This document shows positions 35,489 through 44,764 of a stretch of DNA of 64,000 bases, one piece after another. The notes beneath the pieces are model-generated. The model had not been told where the DNA came from. It did not search any database and saw only the letters and a program-made list of their open reading frames with translations. The stretch lies in contig NZ_JAGQDF010000002.1 of NCBI RefSeq assembly GCF_018069875.1, positions 310,001 through 374,000 of the forward strand, read 5' to 3'. Made by a program: the position numbers and the translations under genes. The stretch comes from Ideonella alba. Its GTDB lineage: Bacteria > Pseudomonadota > Gammaproteobacteria > Burkholderiales > Burkholderiaceae_C. Each line of letters starts with the position of its first letter. Position 1 is the stretch's first letter.

Positions 35489-36676
35489 ATGAACGTTGTG
35501 GCCATTTCCAGCACGCTGAATACTGCACCTATCGGGGCAGAAAACCCAGCGCCTGGGTGCGACCCAAGCCTGCCGTTCCTCACCGGCGCGGAGAAGGTCT
35601 ACGCGACCAACCTGATCAACGACTGGCAGCGGCAGCTGCAGCATCTGGACGGCGCGCTGCCCAAGACCTGCAAGGGGCACAAGGACGATGTCTTCCGCCT
35701 GCTGAACCATGCGAAGGTGCCCCCGTGGGAGCTGAAGAAGGACCACGTCGGGCTATACCTGGATTCGCGCTGCGATCCGGCCACGAACACGTACCTGGCA
35801 CCGTCGACGGTGGCTGGCTACTGCTCCGCATGGCGGTCGTTCCAGAACTACATGCTGGATGCGGACCGGGCCAACGAAATCCTCAGCGCCTTCAAGGTTC
35901 GGCCGCGCGTCTTCATCAACGAAGAGAACGGCGTCAGCGTCAAGAAGTACAAGGCCAACTGGAAGCCCAAGGGATGGGCGCTGACCCCGGATCAGATCGA
36001 CGCCATCGACGCGACGTTCCGATTCGAAATCCAACAGGCCCACGCCGCCCGAAGCAAGACGCTGCTGCCGCTCATCCGCGACCGGGTGATGTTCCATGTG
36101 GCGATCCACTTCGCGCTGCGCGTCTCGGAGTTGGTGTCATGCCAGATGAGCGCCTTCAAGCCCAGCCATGAGGCAGGGATGGAGCGCTTCGGCAAGCTCG
36201 GCAGCCTGACCGTGACGGGGAAGAACCAAGTCACGGGCACCATTCCCATGCGCGAGCAGCAGGTCCACGACCTGCTGGATTGGTACATCCGCACCATCAG
36301 GCCGAAGATGTTGCTCCGTCGCAAGATCGGCGAAGAGGACAAGACCACCTGCGAGTTCGAAGGCAAGACCTACCGCGTCGGCGAACTCCTGTTCATCAGC
36401 GAGCGAGGCGGAGTTGTGTCGCCAAGCACCTTCCGTGTACGGCTGAAGCAGGTTGCGATCGCCAGCGGCGTCATCGCCGACAAGCTGACCCCGCATACCC
36501 TGCGCCACTCGGGCTGCACGCTGATGGTTCCGCTCTACTCGCCTGAGACAGCCCAGAAGTACATGAGGCACAAGTTCCTGCACACCACGCTGCACTACTA
36601 CCACCCCGCAACCCTGAGCGCGGGCAATGAGGTGAATGCGGCGATGGACCTGTTTGACGAAGAGGACGAAGAATGA
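35489..36676 (+). CDS. Tyrosine recombinase (island integrase)
   Basis: A 395-residue site-specific recombinase. The N-terminal core-binding domain is about residues 30-130. The catalytic set is visible: Arg in FALRVSELVSCQ, the HxLRH box as LTPHTLRHSGCTLM, and the C-terminal His and Tyr in RHKFLHTTLHYYHP. It should integrate and excise the island. ATG at 35489 is favoured; the frame runs to 35441 but would then start inside the inverted-repeat element. Its stop overlaps the next ATG (ATGA). It lies next to the backbone gene rpmG, as expected for an integrase at an element end. Confidence 0.9.
   Translation: MNVVAISSTLNTAPIGAENPAPGCDPSLPFLTGAEKVYATNLINDWQRQLQHLDGALPKTCKGHKDDVFRLLNHAKVPPWELKKDHVGLYLDSRCDPATNTYLAPSTVAGYCSAWRSFQNYMLDADRANEILSAFKVRPRVFINEENGVSVKKYKANWKPKGWALTPDQIDAIDATFRFEIQQAHAARSKTLLPLIRDRVMFHVAIHFALRVSELVSCQMSAFKPSHEAGMERFGKLGSLTVTGKNQVTGTIPMREQQVHDLLDWYIRTIRPKMLLRRKIGEEDKTTCEFEGKTYRVGELLFISERGGVVSPSTFRVRLKQVAIASGVIADKLTPHTLRHSGCTLMVPLYSPETAQKYMRHKFLHTTLHYYHPATLSAGNEVNAAMDLFDEEDEE
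35519..35530. repeat. Possible left attachment-core match
   Basis: AATACTGCACCT here, inside the first codons of the integrase, is identical to 60857-60868 near the right island edge. A 12-base match between two end regions of a few hundred bases is suggestive but could be chance. Confidence 0.3.
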
Positions 36677-37146
36677 AGATCAAGCTCAAGAATCGGCTGG
36701 ACGTGTTGATGCGCGACTCCGGTGTTCGGAGCGTCGAAGAGATGGCGCACCGACTGACGGACAACCAGAAATACAAGATCACCCGGACGCCGCTGAGCCG
36801 CAAGTTCAAGGACGAGGACGTGACGCTCTCGCTCTCGATGATCGAGGCCATCTGCAACGAACTGCAGTGCCTGCCTGGCGACCTCTTCGAGACCGAGGTG
36901 TCGGATGCCACGGACGAGTACATCGATGAACTCCGCTCGCGGCTTCAGCCCTTCCGGTACGGATCGATTCGGCTGAAGAAGCCGGGAGCACCAGATTCGA
37001 CCGATGTGCCGACGACGGGGCCTGCTCCTGCGCCAAGGGCTGTCCCCGCGAAAGGCAAGAAGCCAGCTGCTGCAGCCAATGACCTGGACGACATCGCCGG
37101 GCCGAAGGTGACCCACATGAACGCTGCGGCCCTGAAGAAGCAATGA
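36673..37146 (+). CDS. Xre/Cro-like helix-turn-helix protein coupled to integrase
   Basis: A 157-residue protein with an N-terminal HTH of the Cro/C1 YozG-like type: MKIKLKNRLDVLMRDSGVRS, ITRTPLSRKFKDEDV and EAICNELQCLPGDLFE. After residue 85 there is a Pro/Ala-rich low-complexity tail. Its ATG overlaps the integrase stop (ATGA), so the two are cotranslated. Probable repressor of the integrase or recombination directionality factor; the paired inverted repeats upstream of the integrase are candidate binding sites. This is inference from position. Confidence 0.78.
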   Translation: MKIKLKNRLDVLMRDSGVRSVEEMAHRLTDNQKYKITRTPLSRKFKDEDVTLSLSMIEAICNELQCLPGDLFETEVSDATDEYIDELRSRLQPFRYGSIRLKKPGAPDSTDVPTTGPAPAPRAVPAKGKKPAAAANDLDDIAGPKVTHMNAAALKKQ

Positions 37147-37159
37147 GGTCGATCCTGCG

Positions 37160-38449
37160 ATGAGGAGATGCCGTCTATGCGAAGGAGAGATCGGGACCAA
37201 TCGTTCCGACAAGGAGGCGCACGTCTGCATAGTGAAGTCGGCAGTTCGGCCTGATGGCTGCTGGCTGGAAGGGTCCTCAGGCCTAAAGGCCCTGTGCGCA
37301 GGGGCACTGACTTACACGCCGACCCAGCACTTCGAGGACCGAGCCATTGCATTCCGCAAGATCGGCGATGCCATCGACAAGTCGGACCTGCACCTCAGGA
37401 ACGCGCTCCTGTCGCTGACACCAGAGCAGCGTTTCGAGTTGATGCGCAGGGCCTGCCCTGAGCTGAAAGTGAAGCTCTCGCCGCTGCTGGCTGACGTGCA
37501 GACCGAGAAGGTCAAGCCGCCTGACCGCGAGCCCTTCATTCCTGACGACCTGCCCGAGGGCCTAAAGGCCGAGTTGATCCGTTACCGAGACCGGCTGAAG
37601 CGGCGGCACGAGCTGCTGCTCAAGCGCGGGCATAGCCGATCGCCGCGCTACCTGTCGGAACTCCTGAAGATGCCGGTGCGCCTGGCGCGCTTCCTTCAGG
37701 CCGAGGGCATCACGAGCTGGGACGGGATGCGCAAGCGCGACATCGTCAGCTTCCTGGCCGCGAACCCGCTGGTACGCCCCACGGCGCTCACACGCCTGCT
37801 GCGTGCCATTTCCGAGGACAAACCGTTCAGCGAACGACGCGGGCGCTACGTTCGAGGGCGGACGGCGTCCAAGCCTTCACCGCTGCAAGAGGTCCTGTCG
37901 CCGGCTGAGCTTGATGCGGCGCTGGCCGGCATCAAGGAGTCGCGGTCCGATGTCGAGTACGCCGCCGCCTGGCTGGTGGGTAAGCTCGGCATGACCGCTG
38001 CCGCCGCGCATGGCTTGACCGCCGACCTGTTGCGATTGGATGAGACCGGAAGACTCGTCATCCGACCGGCGAAGGTGTGGGTGGTAGTGCCCAAGTCCAT
38101 CGCGAAGATTCTTGCGAAGATCGCCGACGAGGTGGCGCCGGGGTGGAGCGCCGCGAGCGCCAACGAATTCGAGTTCATCCGGCTGTTCGACGGCAAGCTG
38201 CCCAAGCTCGACGACTTCCGTGGCGACGTGCTCGGCGGCGACGCGCGCCGTCTTCGGGCCTCGGCCGTCTACACGGCGATGCTGCGCGGCAATCTCGACC
38301 GCGTGACGCTGAACCAGACGATGGGCGTGTCCATCGCCACCATCACGTCCATCGAGCGCCACCTCTCATCGGACCTGCACAGGAAGGTCGCTCCCGAGCT
38401 GGTGGCCGCACGCAACAAGGTGCTGCGCGGTGACGACGGCGCCGACTGA
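37160..38449 (+). CDS. Zinc-finger protein resembling an inactive tyrosine recombinase
   Basis: A 429-residue protein. The N-terminus has a CRLC...HVC cluster (Cys4, Cys7, His21, Cys23) that could bind zinc. The region 210-420 has the layout of a tyrosine recombinase: a core-binding-like helical part, then GDARRLRASAVYTAMLRGNL and VSIATITSIERHLSSDL, which parallel the HxLRHT-G-Y end of integrases but lack the catalytic Tyr and the first His. So it may be a catalytically dead partner that shapes the synaptic complex. It is 13 bases downstream of the Xre-like gene in the same operon. Exact family not recognised; recombinase likeness is my reading of the pattern. Confidence 0.6.
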   Translation: MRRCRLCEGEIGTNRSDKEAHVCIVKSAVRPDGCWLEGSSGLKALCAGALTYTPTQHFEDRAIAFRKIGDAIDKSDLHLRNALLSLTPEQRFELMRRACPELKVKLSPLLADVQTEKVKPPDREPFIPDDLPEGLKAELIRYRDRLKRRHELLLKRGHSRSPRYLSELLKMPVRLARFLQAEGITSWDGMRKRDIVSFLAANPLVRPTALTRLLRAISEDKPFSERRGRYVRGRTASKPSPLQEVLSPAELDAALAGIKESRSDVEYAAAWLVGKLGMTAAAAHGLTADLLRLDETGRLVIRPAKVWVVVPKSIAKILAKIADEVAPGWSAASANEFEFIRLFDGKLPKLDDFRGDVLGGDARRLRASAVYTAMLRGNLDRVTLNQTMGVSIATITSIERHLSSDLHRKVAPELVAARNKVLRGDDGAD

Positions 38450-38747
38450 GCAGCCCTGGTTCGTGTACCTGCTGCTGTGCAGGTCCGGACGCATCTACAC
38501 GGGCGTGACGCCGGGTCTGGACCACCGGATGAAGGCCCACAAGACCGGGCGCGGCGCGCTGTTCACCAAGATGGACCCGCCAGTGCGGCTCTTGGCCGCC
38601 AAGCCCTTTGCGTCGAAGGGCGAAGCGCTGCAGATCGAGCGTCAGGTCAAGGGTGTCGGCGCCCAGCGCAAGCTGACGCTGGCCCGCATCTGGTCAGAAC
38701 AGCACCCGATCGACCAGGCCACCCAGGATCGTCTTGCGCTCGCGTAG
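38430..38747 (+). CDS. GIY-YIG nuclease family protein (UPF0213-like)
   Basis: A 105-residue single-domain GIY-YIG protein: WFVYLLLCRSGRIYTGVT carries the two strand motifs, followed by DHRMKAHKTGRGALFTK with the catalytic-type Arg and EALQIERQVKG with the Glu. It overlaps the end of the previous gene by 20 bases and starts with GTG at 38430. UPF0213 members are mostly uncharacterised small nucleases. Its 3' end overlaps the convergent kinase-like gene by 54 bases. Confidence 0.85.
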   Translation: MTTAPTEQPWFVYLLLCRSGRIYTGVTPGLDHRMKAHKTGRGALFTKMDPPVRLLAAKPFASKGEALQIERQVKGVGAQRKLTLARIWSEQHPIDQATQDRLALA

Positions 38748-39494
38748 CGCCTCGTAGCACTGATACTGGTCCGGAAGGATCACGTTGCCGACGGTGTCCT
38801 GATAGACCGTGGCGGCCTCGATCGCCCAATCGGGCATGCTCACCACCCGCTCGACCATTGCGCCGCAATAGCGGGCGTTTACGAGCTTCTGGAAGGGGTG
38901 GAACGATGGGTAGTCCCGCCGCGACAGCAGCTCGATTGAGGAATCGACCGTCGACCGGCAGGACAGCAACGATGAGCCCTGGTCCAGCGCGAAGATGACG
39001 CCCCGATCAGCGCCCCGAATCTGGCCCTTGAAGTTCAGCGCCCGGTCCTCGTTGCCGATCCACAGGTCGAAGACGGCGATGGCGGCGGCCTCCAGCGGGT
39101 ACTTCGCGCACAGCGCCGCCATCGCGCGCACGTGGCCGGTGTTGCGGTAGACGCCTTCGGGCACTTCGACAGCGTCTTCGTCGTCCTCATCGTCATCACC
39201 GTCGCCACGGTCCTCGTCGGTGAAGTCGTAGATGTCCAGGCCGGCCTCGGCGGCGCGCAGGGCCGCGAATCGGAGCGCGGTGCTCTCGATGGAGCGCCTG
39301 GCCGGCACGCCGACCAGCACCGGGATGCCCAGGAACATGGCCAGCCGATTGGCGGCCAGCTCGGAGTACAGCTGGGCACTCGCTTCCTGGTGGTCGCCCT
39401 TGAGGACGGCCGCGATGTGGCCGTCTTCAGCGCCCGTGGTGCTGCGCTCGTTCGGCGATGAGTCGCCGCTGATTTCGTAGCAGAGGATTGGCAC
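38694..39494 (-). CDS. HipA-like kinase-fold protein
   Basis: A 266-residue protein with the HipA/phosphotransferase-like core. Lys32 (AAVLKGDHQEA) is the likely ATP lysine, QLYSELAANRLAMFLGIPVL is the usual helix, and the catalytic and metal motifs are VFDLWIGNEDRALNFKG (Asp150, Asn154) and FALDQGSSLLS (Asp171). A strongly acidic run (residues 94-110, DEDRGDGDDDEDDED) interrupts the fold. No HipB-like antitoxin gene is adjacent, so it is not a classic toxin pair. It could be a stand-alone kinase that modifies a host or phage protein. Lies 6 bases after the hsdR stop, so it may be expressed as the last gene of that operon. Confidence 0.7.
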   Translation of the reverse strand: MPILCYEISGDSSPNERSTTGAEDGHIAAVLKGDHQEASAQLYSELAANRLAMFLGIPVLVGVPARRSIESTALRFAALRAAEAGLDIYDFTDEDRGDGDDDEDDEDAVEVPEGVYRNTGHVRAMAALCAKYPLEAAAIAVFDLWIGNEDRALNFKGQIRGADRGVIFALDQGSSLLSCRSTVDSSIELLSRRDYPSFHPFQKLVNARYCGAMVERVVSMPDWAIEAATVYQDTVGNVILPDQYQCYEALRERKTILGGLVDRVLF

Positions 39495-39500
39495 GACGGG

Positions 39501-42500
39501 TCAGGGATGCTCGAAGGCCCAGGTATCGGCCAGCAGCTCGGCCTGCGCGATCACCTTCTCGGTGGCCTCGGCCTGCTTGTCCGGCGGGTACTTGTGCTTG
39601 GCCAACAGCACCTTGACCATCGCGATCATGCGGGCGCGTGCCGACTTCCGGTTCTGCCAGTTGATCGTCGCCGACTTGCGGAGCTTGTCCGTCAGTTCCT
39701 GCGCCAGTGCGCGCAGTACCGGGTGGCCCAGTTCGCGGACGGCCGACTCGTTCTCGGACAACGCCTGGTAGAAGGCGAACTCCTCCTCGGACATGTCGTC
39801 CGGTGGCTTTGACGAGTTGATCTCACGGGCCAGCTTGATCAGCTCCTCGATCACCTCGACGGTGGTCAGCGCCCGGTTCTGGTACTTCGCGATCGCCTCT
39901 TCGAGCTTCTGGGTGAACTCCTTGCCCTGGATGGCGTTCTTCTGGCTGCGCGACTTCACCTGGTCGGCGATCAAACGTTCCAGCAACTCGGCCGCCAAGT
40001 TCTTGGTCGGCATCGACTGAATCTGTGCAAGGAACTGCTCGTCCAGCACCGAGATGTCCGGCTTGGCGACCCCAAGCGTGCCGAAGATGTCGTTGACGCC
40101 TTCGACCAGCACGCCCTTGGCGACGAGCTGCCGCAGCGCGGCCTCTTTCTCCACCCGCGAGCGCGTCTCGCCTGACCGCGTCAGCTTGATCAGCGACACC
40201 CGAACGGCCTGGAAGAAGGCGATCTCGTCACGCAGGGCCATGGCCGCATCCAGCGTGCCGGCGAGGGCCTGCGCCTTGTTCAGCTTGGCCACCTGGTCCA
40301 GGAAGGCGCGGACACCACGGTTTCGGCCCTTCTCGTCGGGCTCGGGATCGACCTCCAGGATGTGCTCCATCGCCGGGCCTAGCAGCGACAGGGCTCGCTT
40401 TGGCTCCTGGAAGCCGTCGTACTCAAATCCGTGGAAGAACTCTTTGCGGATCACGTCCAGCGTGTCGAGCAGGACCTTCAGCGCCTCACCGGAGGTGTCG
40501 ACTGGGTCGCGTTCGCTGTGGGCGTCGCGCGTGTACTGGCGGATGGCCTTCTTCAGCTCTTCCCCGATGCCAATGTAGTCGACGATCAGGCCGCCCGGCT
40601 TGTCGCGCCAGATGCGGTTGGTGCGCGCGATTGCCTGCATGAGGCCGTGCCCCTGCATCGGCTTGTCGACGTACAGGGTGTTGACCGGCGGGGCGTCGAA
40701 GCCTGTGAGCCACATGTCGCGGACGATGACGAGGTCGAGCGGATCGTCGGCGTCCTTGAACCGCTTCTCGATCTGCTTGAGCTGTCGGGCGTCGGTGCGG
40801 TGCGGCTGGAAGTGCGCCGGGTCTGACGAGTTGCTCGTCATCACGATCTTGATGCGGCCGGTGTTGACATCGTCGCCGCGCCATGCCGGCCGGAGCTTGA
40901 CGATCTCGTCGAACAGCCGGACGGCGGCCTCACGCGAGATGGCCACGATCATGGCCTTGCCAGCCATGGTCTCCTTGCGCGCTTCCCAGTGCGCCACCAG
41001 GTCGGCGGCCAGAGTTTCGAGGCGGCCGTCGGCCATCGCAATGGCCTCAAGACGGGTCATGCGCGAGACGGTCGTGTTCTGGGTGCCTTCGTCCTCGTCC
41101 TCGGTGGCTTCGAGGAACTCGTCCATCAGCGACTGCTTCTCGGCTTCGTTGAACCGAAGCTCGATCACGCGCGACTCGTAGCTGACCGGGACGATGGCCT
41201 CGTCTTCCTGCGCGGCGACCATGTCGTACACGTCGACGTAGGTGCCGAACACGGCCTCGGTGTCGCGGTCGTCCAGGCTCACCGGCGTGCCGGTCATCCC
41301 GAGGTAGATGGCGTTCGGCAGTGCGTCGCGCATGTACTTGGCCATGCCGTAGCGCCTCTTGCCCGTCTCGGCGCTGATCTCGGCCTTGAAGCCGTACTGC
41401 GTGCGGTGGGCTTCATCTGCGATCACGACGACGTTCGAGCGATCGCACAGCACCTGGACGCTGGTCTTGCCTGCCTCTGGAGCGAACTTGTTGATCGTGG
41501 TGAAGAAGACACCGCCGGCCTCGACCGCCGAGAGCTTCTTGCGAAGGTCATCGCGGCCATCGGCCTGATCGGGCGTGGCCCGCAGGGACCAACTGCAATC
41601 GGCGAAGGTTTCGAACAACTGGCCGTCGAGGTCCTTCCGGTCGGTGACGAGCACGACGGTCGGGTTCTCGAACTCCGGCCGGTCGCGCAGTGCCATCACG
41701 TAGAACAGGGCGAGCAGTGACTTGCCTGAGCCCTGTGTGAACCAGATGACGCCGCCCTTGCCATCCTTCTTGTGCAGCAGCGCGTCGACAGCGCGATCGA
41801 CGGCGCGAAGCACCCCGTGGTACTGGTGCCACTGGGCGACGATCTTGAAGGTGGCGCCGCCATCGGAGCCGCCGAAGGCGACGAAGCCACGGAAGAAGGC
41901 CAGCAGCGTCGACGGCTCCAGCAGGCCGCGAATGAGCACCTCCAGTTCCAGCATGCCCTTGGCGGCCTTCTTGCCGCCGAGCAGCCGCCATCGCGAGTGC
42001 CGGCCGAGGTCGGCAGTCAGCGACCCGTACCGTGCGACCGTGCCGTCCGAGATGACGTTCAGCAGGTTGAAGAAGAACAACTGCGGGATGTCGGCCTTGT
42101 AGGTCTGAATCTGGTTGTACGCAGCCTCGATGTCGGCGTTGATGTCGGCCGGGTTCTTCAGCTCGACCACCACCAGGGGCAGGCCGTTGACGAACAGGAC
42201 GATGTCCGGCCGCCGAATCTTCTGCCCGTGCACGGTGAGCTGCTGCACCGCGAGGAGGTCGTTGTCGCCTTCGAAGTCGAGGACGCGGGCACGCACGATG
42301 GTGCGGCGGCCGTCCGCCTCGACCCGATCGACAGGCACGCCGTTGCGCAGCCAGTCGTAGACCTCCTTGTTGCCGTCTACCACCGACTGCGAGCCATAGC
42401 CGGCGACGAGCGTCACGGCCTGGTCGACCTCCTTCTCGGAGAGGGTGGGATTCAGAGCAACGACGGCGTCACGCAGGCGCGGCGCCAGCACGACATCGGA

Positions 42501-42626
42501 GTACCGGCGGCGGGCCTCGTGCTGGCCGCCGGGTGACAGGTCATCACCGTGAACAGCTGTGTAGCCGAGGCCGGCGAGCCAGTCGAGGGATGCCTGCTCG
42601 ATGACGGACTCGTCAACCGATTTCAT
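39501..42626 (-). CDS. hsdR: Type I restriction enzyme, R subunit
   Basis: A 1041-residue motor-nuclease that cuts unmodified DNA with HsdM and HsdS. The PD-(D/E)xK nuclease is intact: Asp141 and Glu155-x-Lys157 in RRPDIVLFVNGLP..VVVELK. The superfamily-2 translocase has Walker A GSGKS (299-303), DEAH (404-407), GMTGTP and QAIARTNRIW. All catalytic motifs are present, so it should be active. The ATG overlaps the stop of the upstream DUF262 gene (ATGA), so expression is translationally coupled to that gene. Confidence 0.95.
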   Translation of the reverse strand: MKSVDESVIEQASLDWLAGLGYTAVHGDDLSPGGQHEARRRYSDVVLAPRLRDAVVALNPTLSEKEVDQAVTLVAGYGSQSVVDGNKEVYDWLRNGVPVDRVEADGRRTIVRARVLDFEGDNDLLAVQQLTVHGQKIRRPDIVLFVNGLPLVVVELKNPADINADIEAAYNQIQTYKADIPQLFFFNLLNVISDGTVARYGSLTADLGRHSRWRLLGGKKAAKGMLELEVLIRGLLEPSTLLAFFRGFVAFGGSDGGATFKIVAQWHQYHGVLRAVDRAVDALLHKKDGKGGVIWFTQGSGKSLLALFYVMALRDRPEFENPTVVLVTDRKDLDGQLFETFADCSWSLRATPDQADGRDDLRKKLSAVEAGGVFFTTINKFAPEAGKTSVQVLCDRSNVVVIADEAHRTQYGFKAEISAETGKRRYGMAKYMRDALPNAIYLGMTGTPVSLDDRDTEAVFGTYVDVYDMVAAQEDEAIVPVSYESRVIELRFNEAEKQSLMDEFLEATEDEDEGTQNTTVSRMTRLEAIAMADGRLETLAADLVAHWEARKETMAGKAMIVAISREAAVRLFDEIVKLRPAWRGDDVNTGRIKIVMTSNSSDPAHFQPHRTDARQLKQIEKRFKDADDPLDLVIVRDMWLTGFDAPPVNTLYVDKPMQGHGLMQAIARTNRIWRDKPGGLIVDYIGIGEELKKAIRQYTRDAHSERDPVDTSGEALKVLLDTLDVIRKEFFHGFEYDGFQEPKRALSLLGPAMEHILEVDPEPDEKGRNRGVRAFLDQVAKLNKAQALAGTLDAAMALRDEIAFFQAVRVSLIKLTRSGETRSRVEKEAALRQLVAKGVLVEGVNDIFGTLGVAKPDISVLDEQFLAQIQSMPTKNLAAELLERLIADQVKSRSQKNAIQGKEFTQKLEEAIAKYQNRALTTVEVIEELIKLAREINSSKPPDDMSEEEFAFYQALSENESAVRELGHPVLRALAQELTDKLRKSATINWQNRKSARARMIAMVKVLLAKHKYPPDKQAEATEKVIAQAELLADTWAFEHP

Positions 42627-44764
42627 GCTGGTGTACCTGCTGCCATCTCGTCACGCAGTTTCGGTGCGACCGAGTTGTAGAGCAAGGCAAGCTTGTCCCC
42701 AAACCATTCGTACGCTGCGGGCCACTCGGTTTCGTCGGCGCTGGCCAACGGGAGCTTGATGTTCATCCAACGTAGGGAGCCGTCATCCTTCTGGTCAAAC
42801 GCCCACTCCGCGCCGATGAGGCCGTTCACGTCGGTAGGATCGGCCTTCAGTGTCTCCCACACCGGGAAGGAGGCCTCTCGCCAGAAGTACACGTCGAGCG
42901 CCACGCCGGCCGGGCGCAAGAGGTGCCGCAGTTCGAACCCGATGTGGCGCACACCTGACTGCAGGCGCAGGGTCATTGCCGCACGGGAGTCGAACTGAGG
43001 CAGGTCCGGATGTTCCTGTGCAATGAAGTCGATCAGCCCGTTCCAGAACCGCAGACGGAACGCGCTGCCGTCCTCGCCGGCCACCTCCGGTGCAGCCTTC
43101 TCCTTGGTCTGGACGTATGGCAGCTTCGGGCCGATCCAGATCGCCGCCGCTTCGCGCGCCAGCGCCTCGCCCCGAGCCTTCATCTCCTGCTCACCCCACG
43201 CCGTCTGGCTGGCCAGTTCGCGGGTAATGCCGATGTTGCTGTTCAGGTACTCCTGTCGCTTGACGCCGAACGGGTGGTTCCACAATTCCTGGTTGTAGGC
43301 GCTCAGGGTGAGGTTGCCGGGGCGGTGCAGCCACTCGGCGTGAACGCGCTTTGAGTCTGGGCCGAGATCGGCAAGCCACCCTTCGCTCAGGGTCTGCGGC
43401 ATGATGTGCTCGACTTGCGCCGCCTCCAGTGCTGCCTGTTCCTTGTGGCCCCGTTCGCGCTCGATCGTCTCCAGCAAGGTCTTCGTGTAGCCGCGCTGGT
43501 AGAGCGGGAAGCTGGTGAAGGCAGCTTCGAAGCGCGCGTCGTCAGGCCAGCCGCGTTGCAGCAGGTAGGTCTCAAGGGCCTGCACGGGGTCCTTGGTTGC
43601 GGTGTCGATGGCACGCACGAACATCTGTCCGTAGCCGCGCGAACTCTCCGAACAGATGAACCGGCGGATGATGAAGCCGCGCAGCATGCTGATCGAGCGC
43701 GCGAGCGCGGCCGAGTCGATCAGGCCGTCCGCCCGCTTCTTGAACAGCGAAAGCAGCAGCGGGTAGGTGGTGGAGCTTTCCAGGTCGTTCAGGCCGGCTA
43801 GGGCCGCAGTCACTTCGGCGCTCGGGTCTGCCTGCTTGCCGCCAATAGCCGCGTAGTGCTTGGCGTTGACGAGCAGTTCGTCGGTCAGCGCCTGCGGGGA
43901 GAAGCCGGTGGCTTCGTACCGGGCCTCGAAGGTCGTGAACGTGTCCTTGGGCTGCACGTACCTGCCGTCCATCATCAGCACGTCGCGGAAGAACCGCGAG
44001 AAGGCTTCTTCGTCAAGGCGCCCGTCCTCGGTCGTAAACCGGGCTTCGAGCGGAGCCCAACGGTCCGCGTCGAACTCGTCCTGATCGTCGGGCTTGACGT
44101 GCATGAACACGAAGTTGCGGATCAGGTCCGACGGCCCCAGCGGAACGCCCGTGGAGTTCAGGCTCTTGAAGATGTTGTAGGCGTTCTCGGCCTCCAACGT
44201 CGCGCACATGAACTCCAGGCGCTGGCATACGAGGTCGAAGATCGAGCGCAGGCTGTTGGCATCGGCCTCTGCTCGTTCCTTGAAGCGCTCCTCGAAGTAG
44301 TCCAGTGCGTCGGCGATTCGTCCCGACGGCTCTCCCTTGCCGGTGACGATGGCGACATAGTTCTTCTGGTCCTTGGCCTTCGGCAGGAGACGGAAGTGTT
44401 CGTCCCCCTTCTTGCGGCCGTGAACGAGGTACATGTCGCTGATCTCGTCGGCGAGTTCAGCTTGGCCGATGGCTCGCGCAACGTTGCGAAGCGCGACCAG
44501 CATGATCGAGCTGGTGGTCAGGCGCTGCTGGCCGTCGACCATGTGGAACCGGGTGTGCTGCCCAGGCTGCGCCAGGCCGGGCACGAAGACGAGGAACCCC
44601 ATGAAGTGGTTCCCAGTCTTGGTCGGCCCGCTGAGGTCGATGATGCTGCCCCAGAGCTTCTGCCACTGCGCCCGGTCCCAGCGGTAGTTGCGCTGAAAGA
44701 CAGGGATGACGTACTGACTCGGCGAGTACAGGATTTGGCCGAGTGTCTGGATCGACGGCTTCAT
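42623..44764 (-). CDS. DUF262/DUF1524 (GmrSD-type) protein inside the hsd operon
   Basis: A 713-residue protein. The N-terminal DUF262 ParB-like domain has VIPVFQRNYRWD and the nucleotide-site motif DGQQRLTT (77-84). The central/C-terminal DUF1524 has an HNH-type nuclease signature EHIMPQTL (His453) followed by RPGNLTLSAYNQ. The last 150 residues resemble DUF4268. GmrSD proteins cut DNA with modified (for example glucosylated) cytosines using NTP. The gene is wedged between hsdS and hsdR with ATGA overlaps on both sides, so it is made together with the type I subunits. Together they could cover unmodified and modified phage DNA. Confidence 0.9.
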   Translation of the reverse strand: MKPSIQTLGQILYSPSQYVIPVFQRNYRWDRAQWQKLWGSIIDLSGPTKTGNHFMGFLVFVPGLAQPGQHTRFHMVDGQQRLTTSSIMLVALRNVARAIGQAELADEISDMYLVHGRKKGDEHFRLLPKAKDQKNYVAIVTGKGEPSGRIADALDYFEERFKERAEADANSLRSIFDLVCQRLEFMCATLEAENAYNIFKSLNSTGVPLGPSDLIRNFVFMHVKPDDQDEFDADRWAPLEARFTTEDGRLDEEAFSRFFRDVLMMDGRYVQPKDTFTTFEARYEATGFSPQALTDELLVNAKHYAAIGGKQADPSAEVTAALAGLNDLESSTTYPLLLSLFKKRADGLIDSAALARSISMLRGFIIRRFICSESSRGYGQMFVRAIDTATKDPVQALETYLLQRGWPDDARFEAAFTSFPLYQRGYTKTLLETIERERGHKEQAALEAAQVEHIMPQTLSEGWLADLGPDSKRVHAEWLHRPGNLTLSAYNQELWNHPFGVKRQEYLNSNIGITRELASQTAWGEQEMKARGEALAREAAAIWIGPKLPYVQTKEKAAPEVAGEDGSAFRLRFWNGLIDFIAQEHPDLPQFDSRAAMTLRLQSGVRHIGFELRHLLRPAGVALDVYFWREASFPVWETLKADPTDVNGLIGAEWAFDQKDDGSLRWMNIKLPLASADETEWPAAYEWFGDKLALLYNSVAPKLRDEMAAGTPA

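Noticed and set aside
35489-38449. RIT (three-recombinase) transposable element
   Set aside because: Only the first gene keeps the catalytic residues; the second is an HTH protein and the third lacks the active-site Tyr.
38694-39494. HipBA toxin-antitoxin pair
   Set aside because: The kinase-like gene has no adjacent HipB-like gene; the neighbour is a GIY-YIG gene on the other strand.
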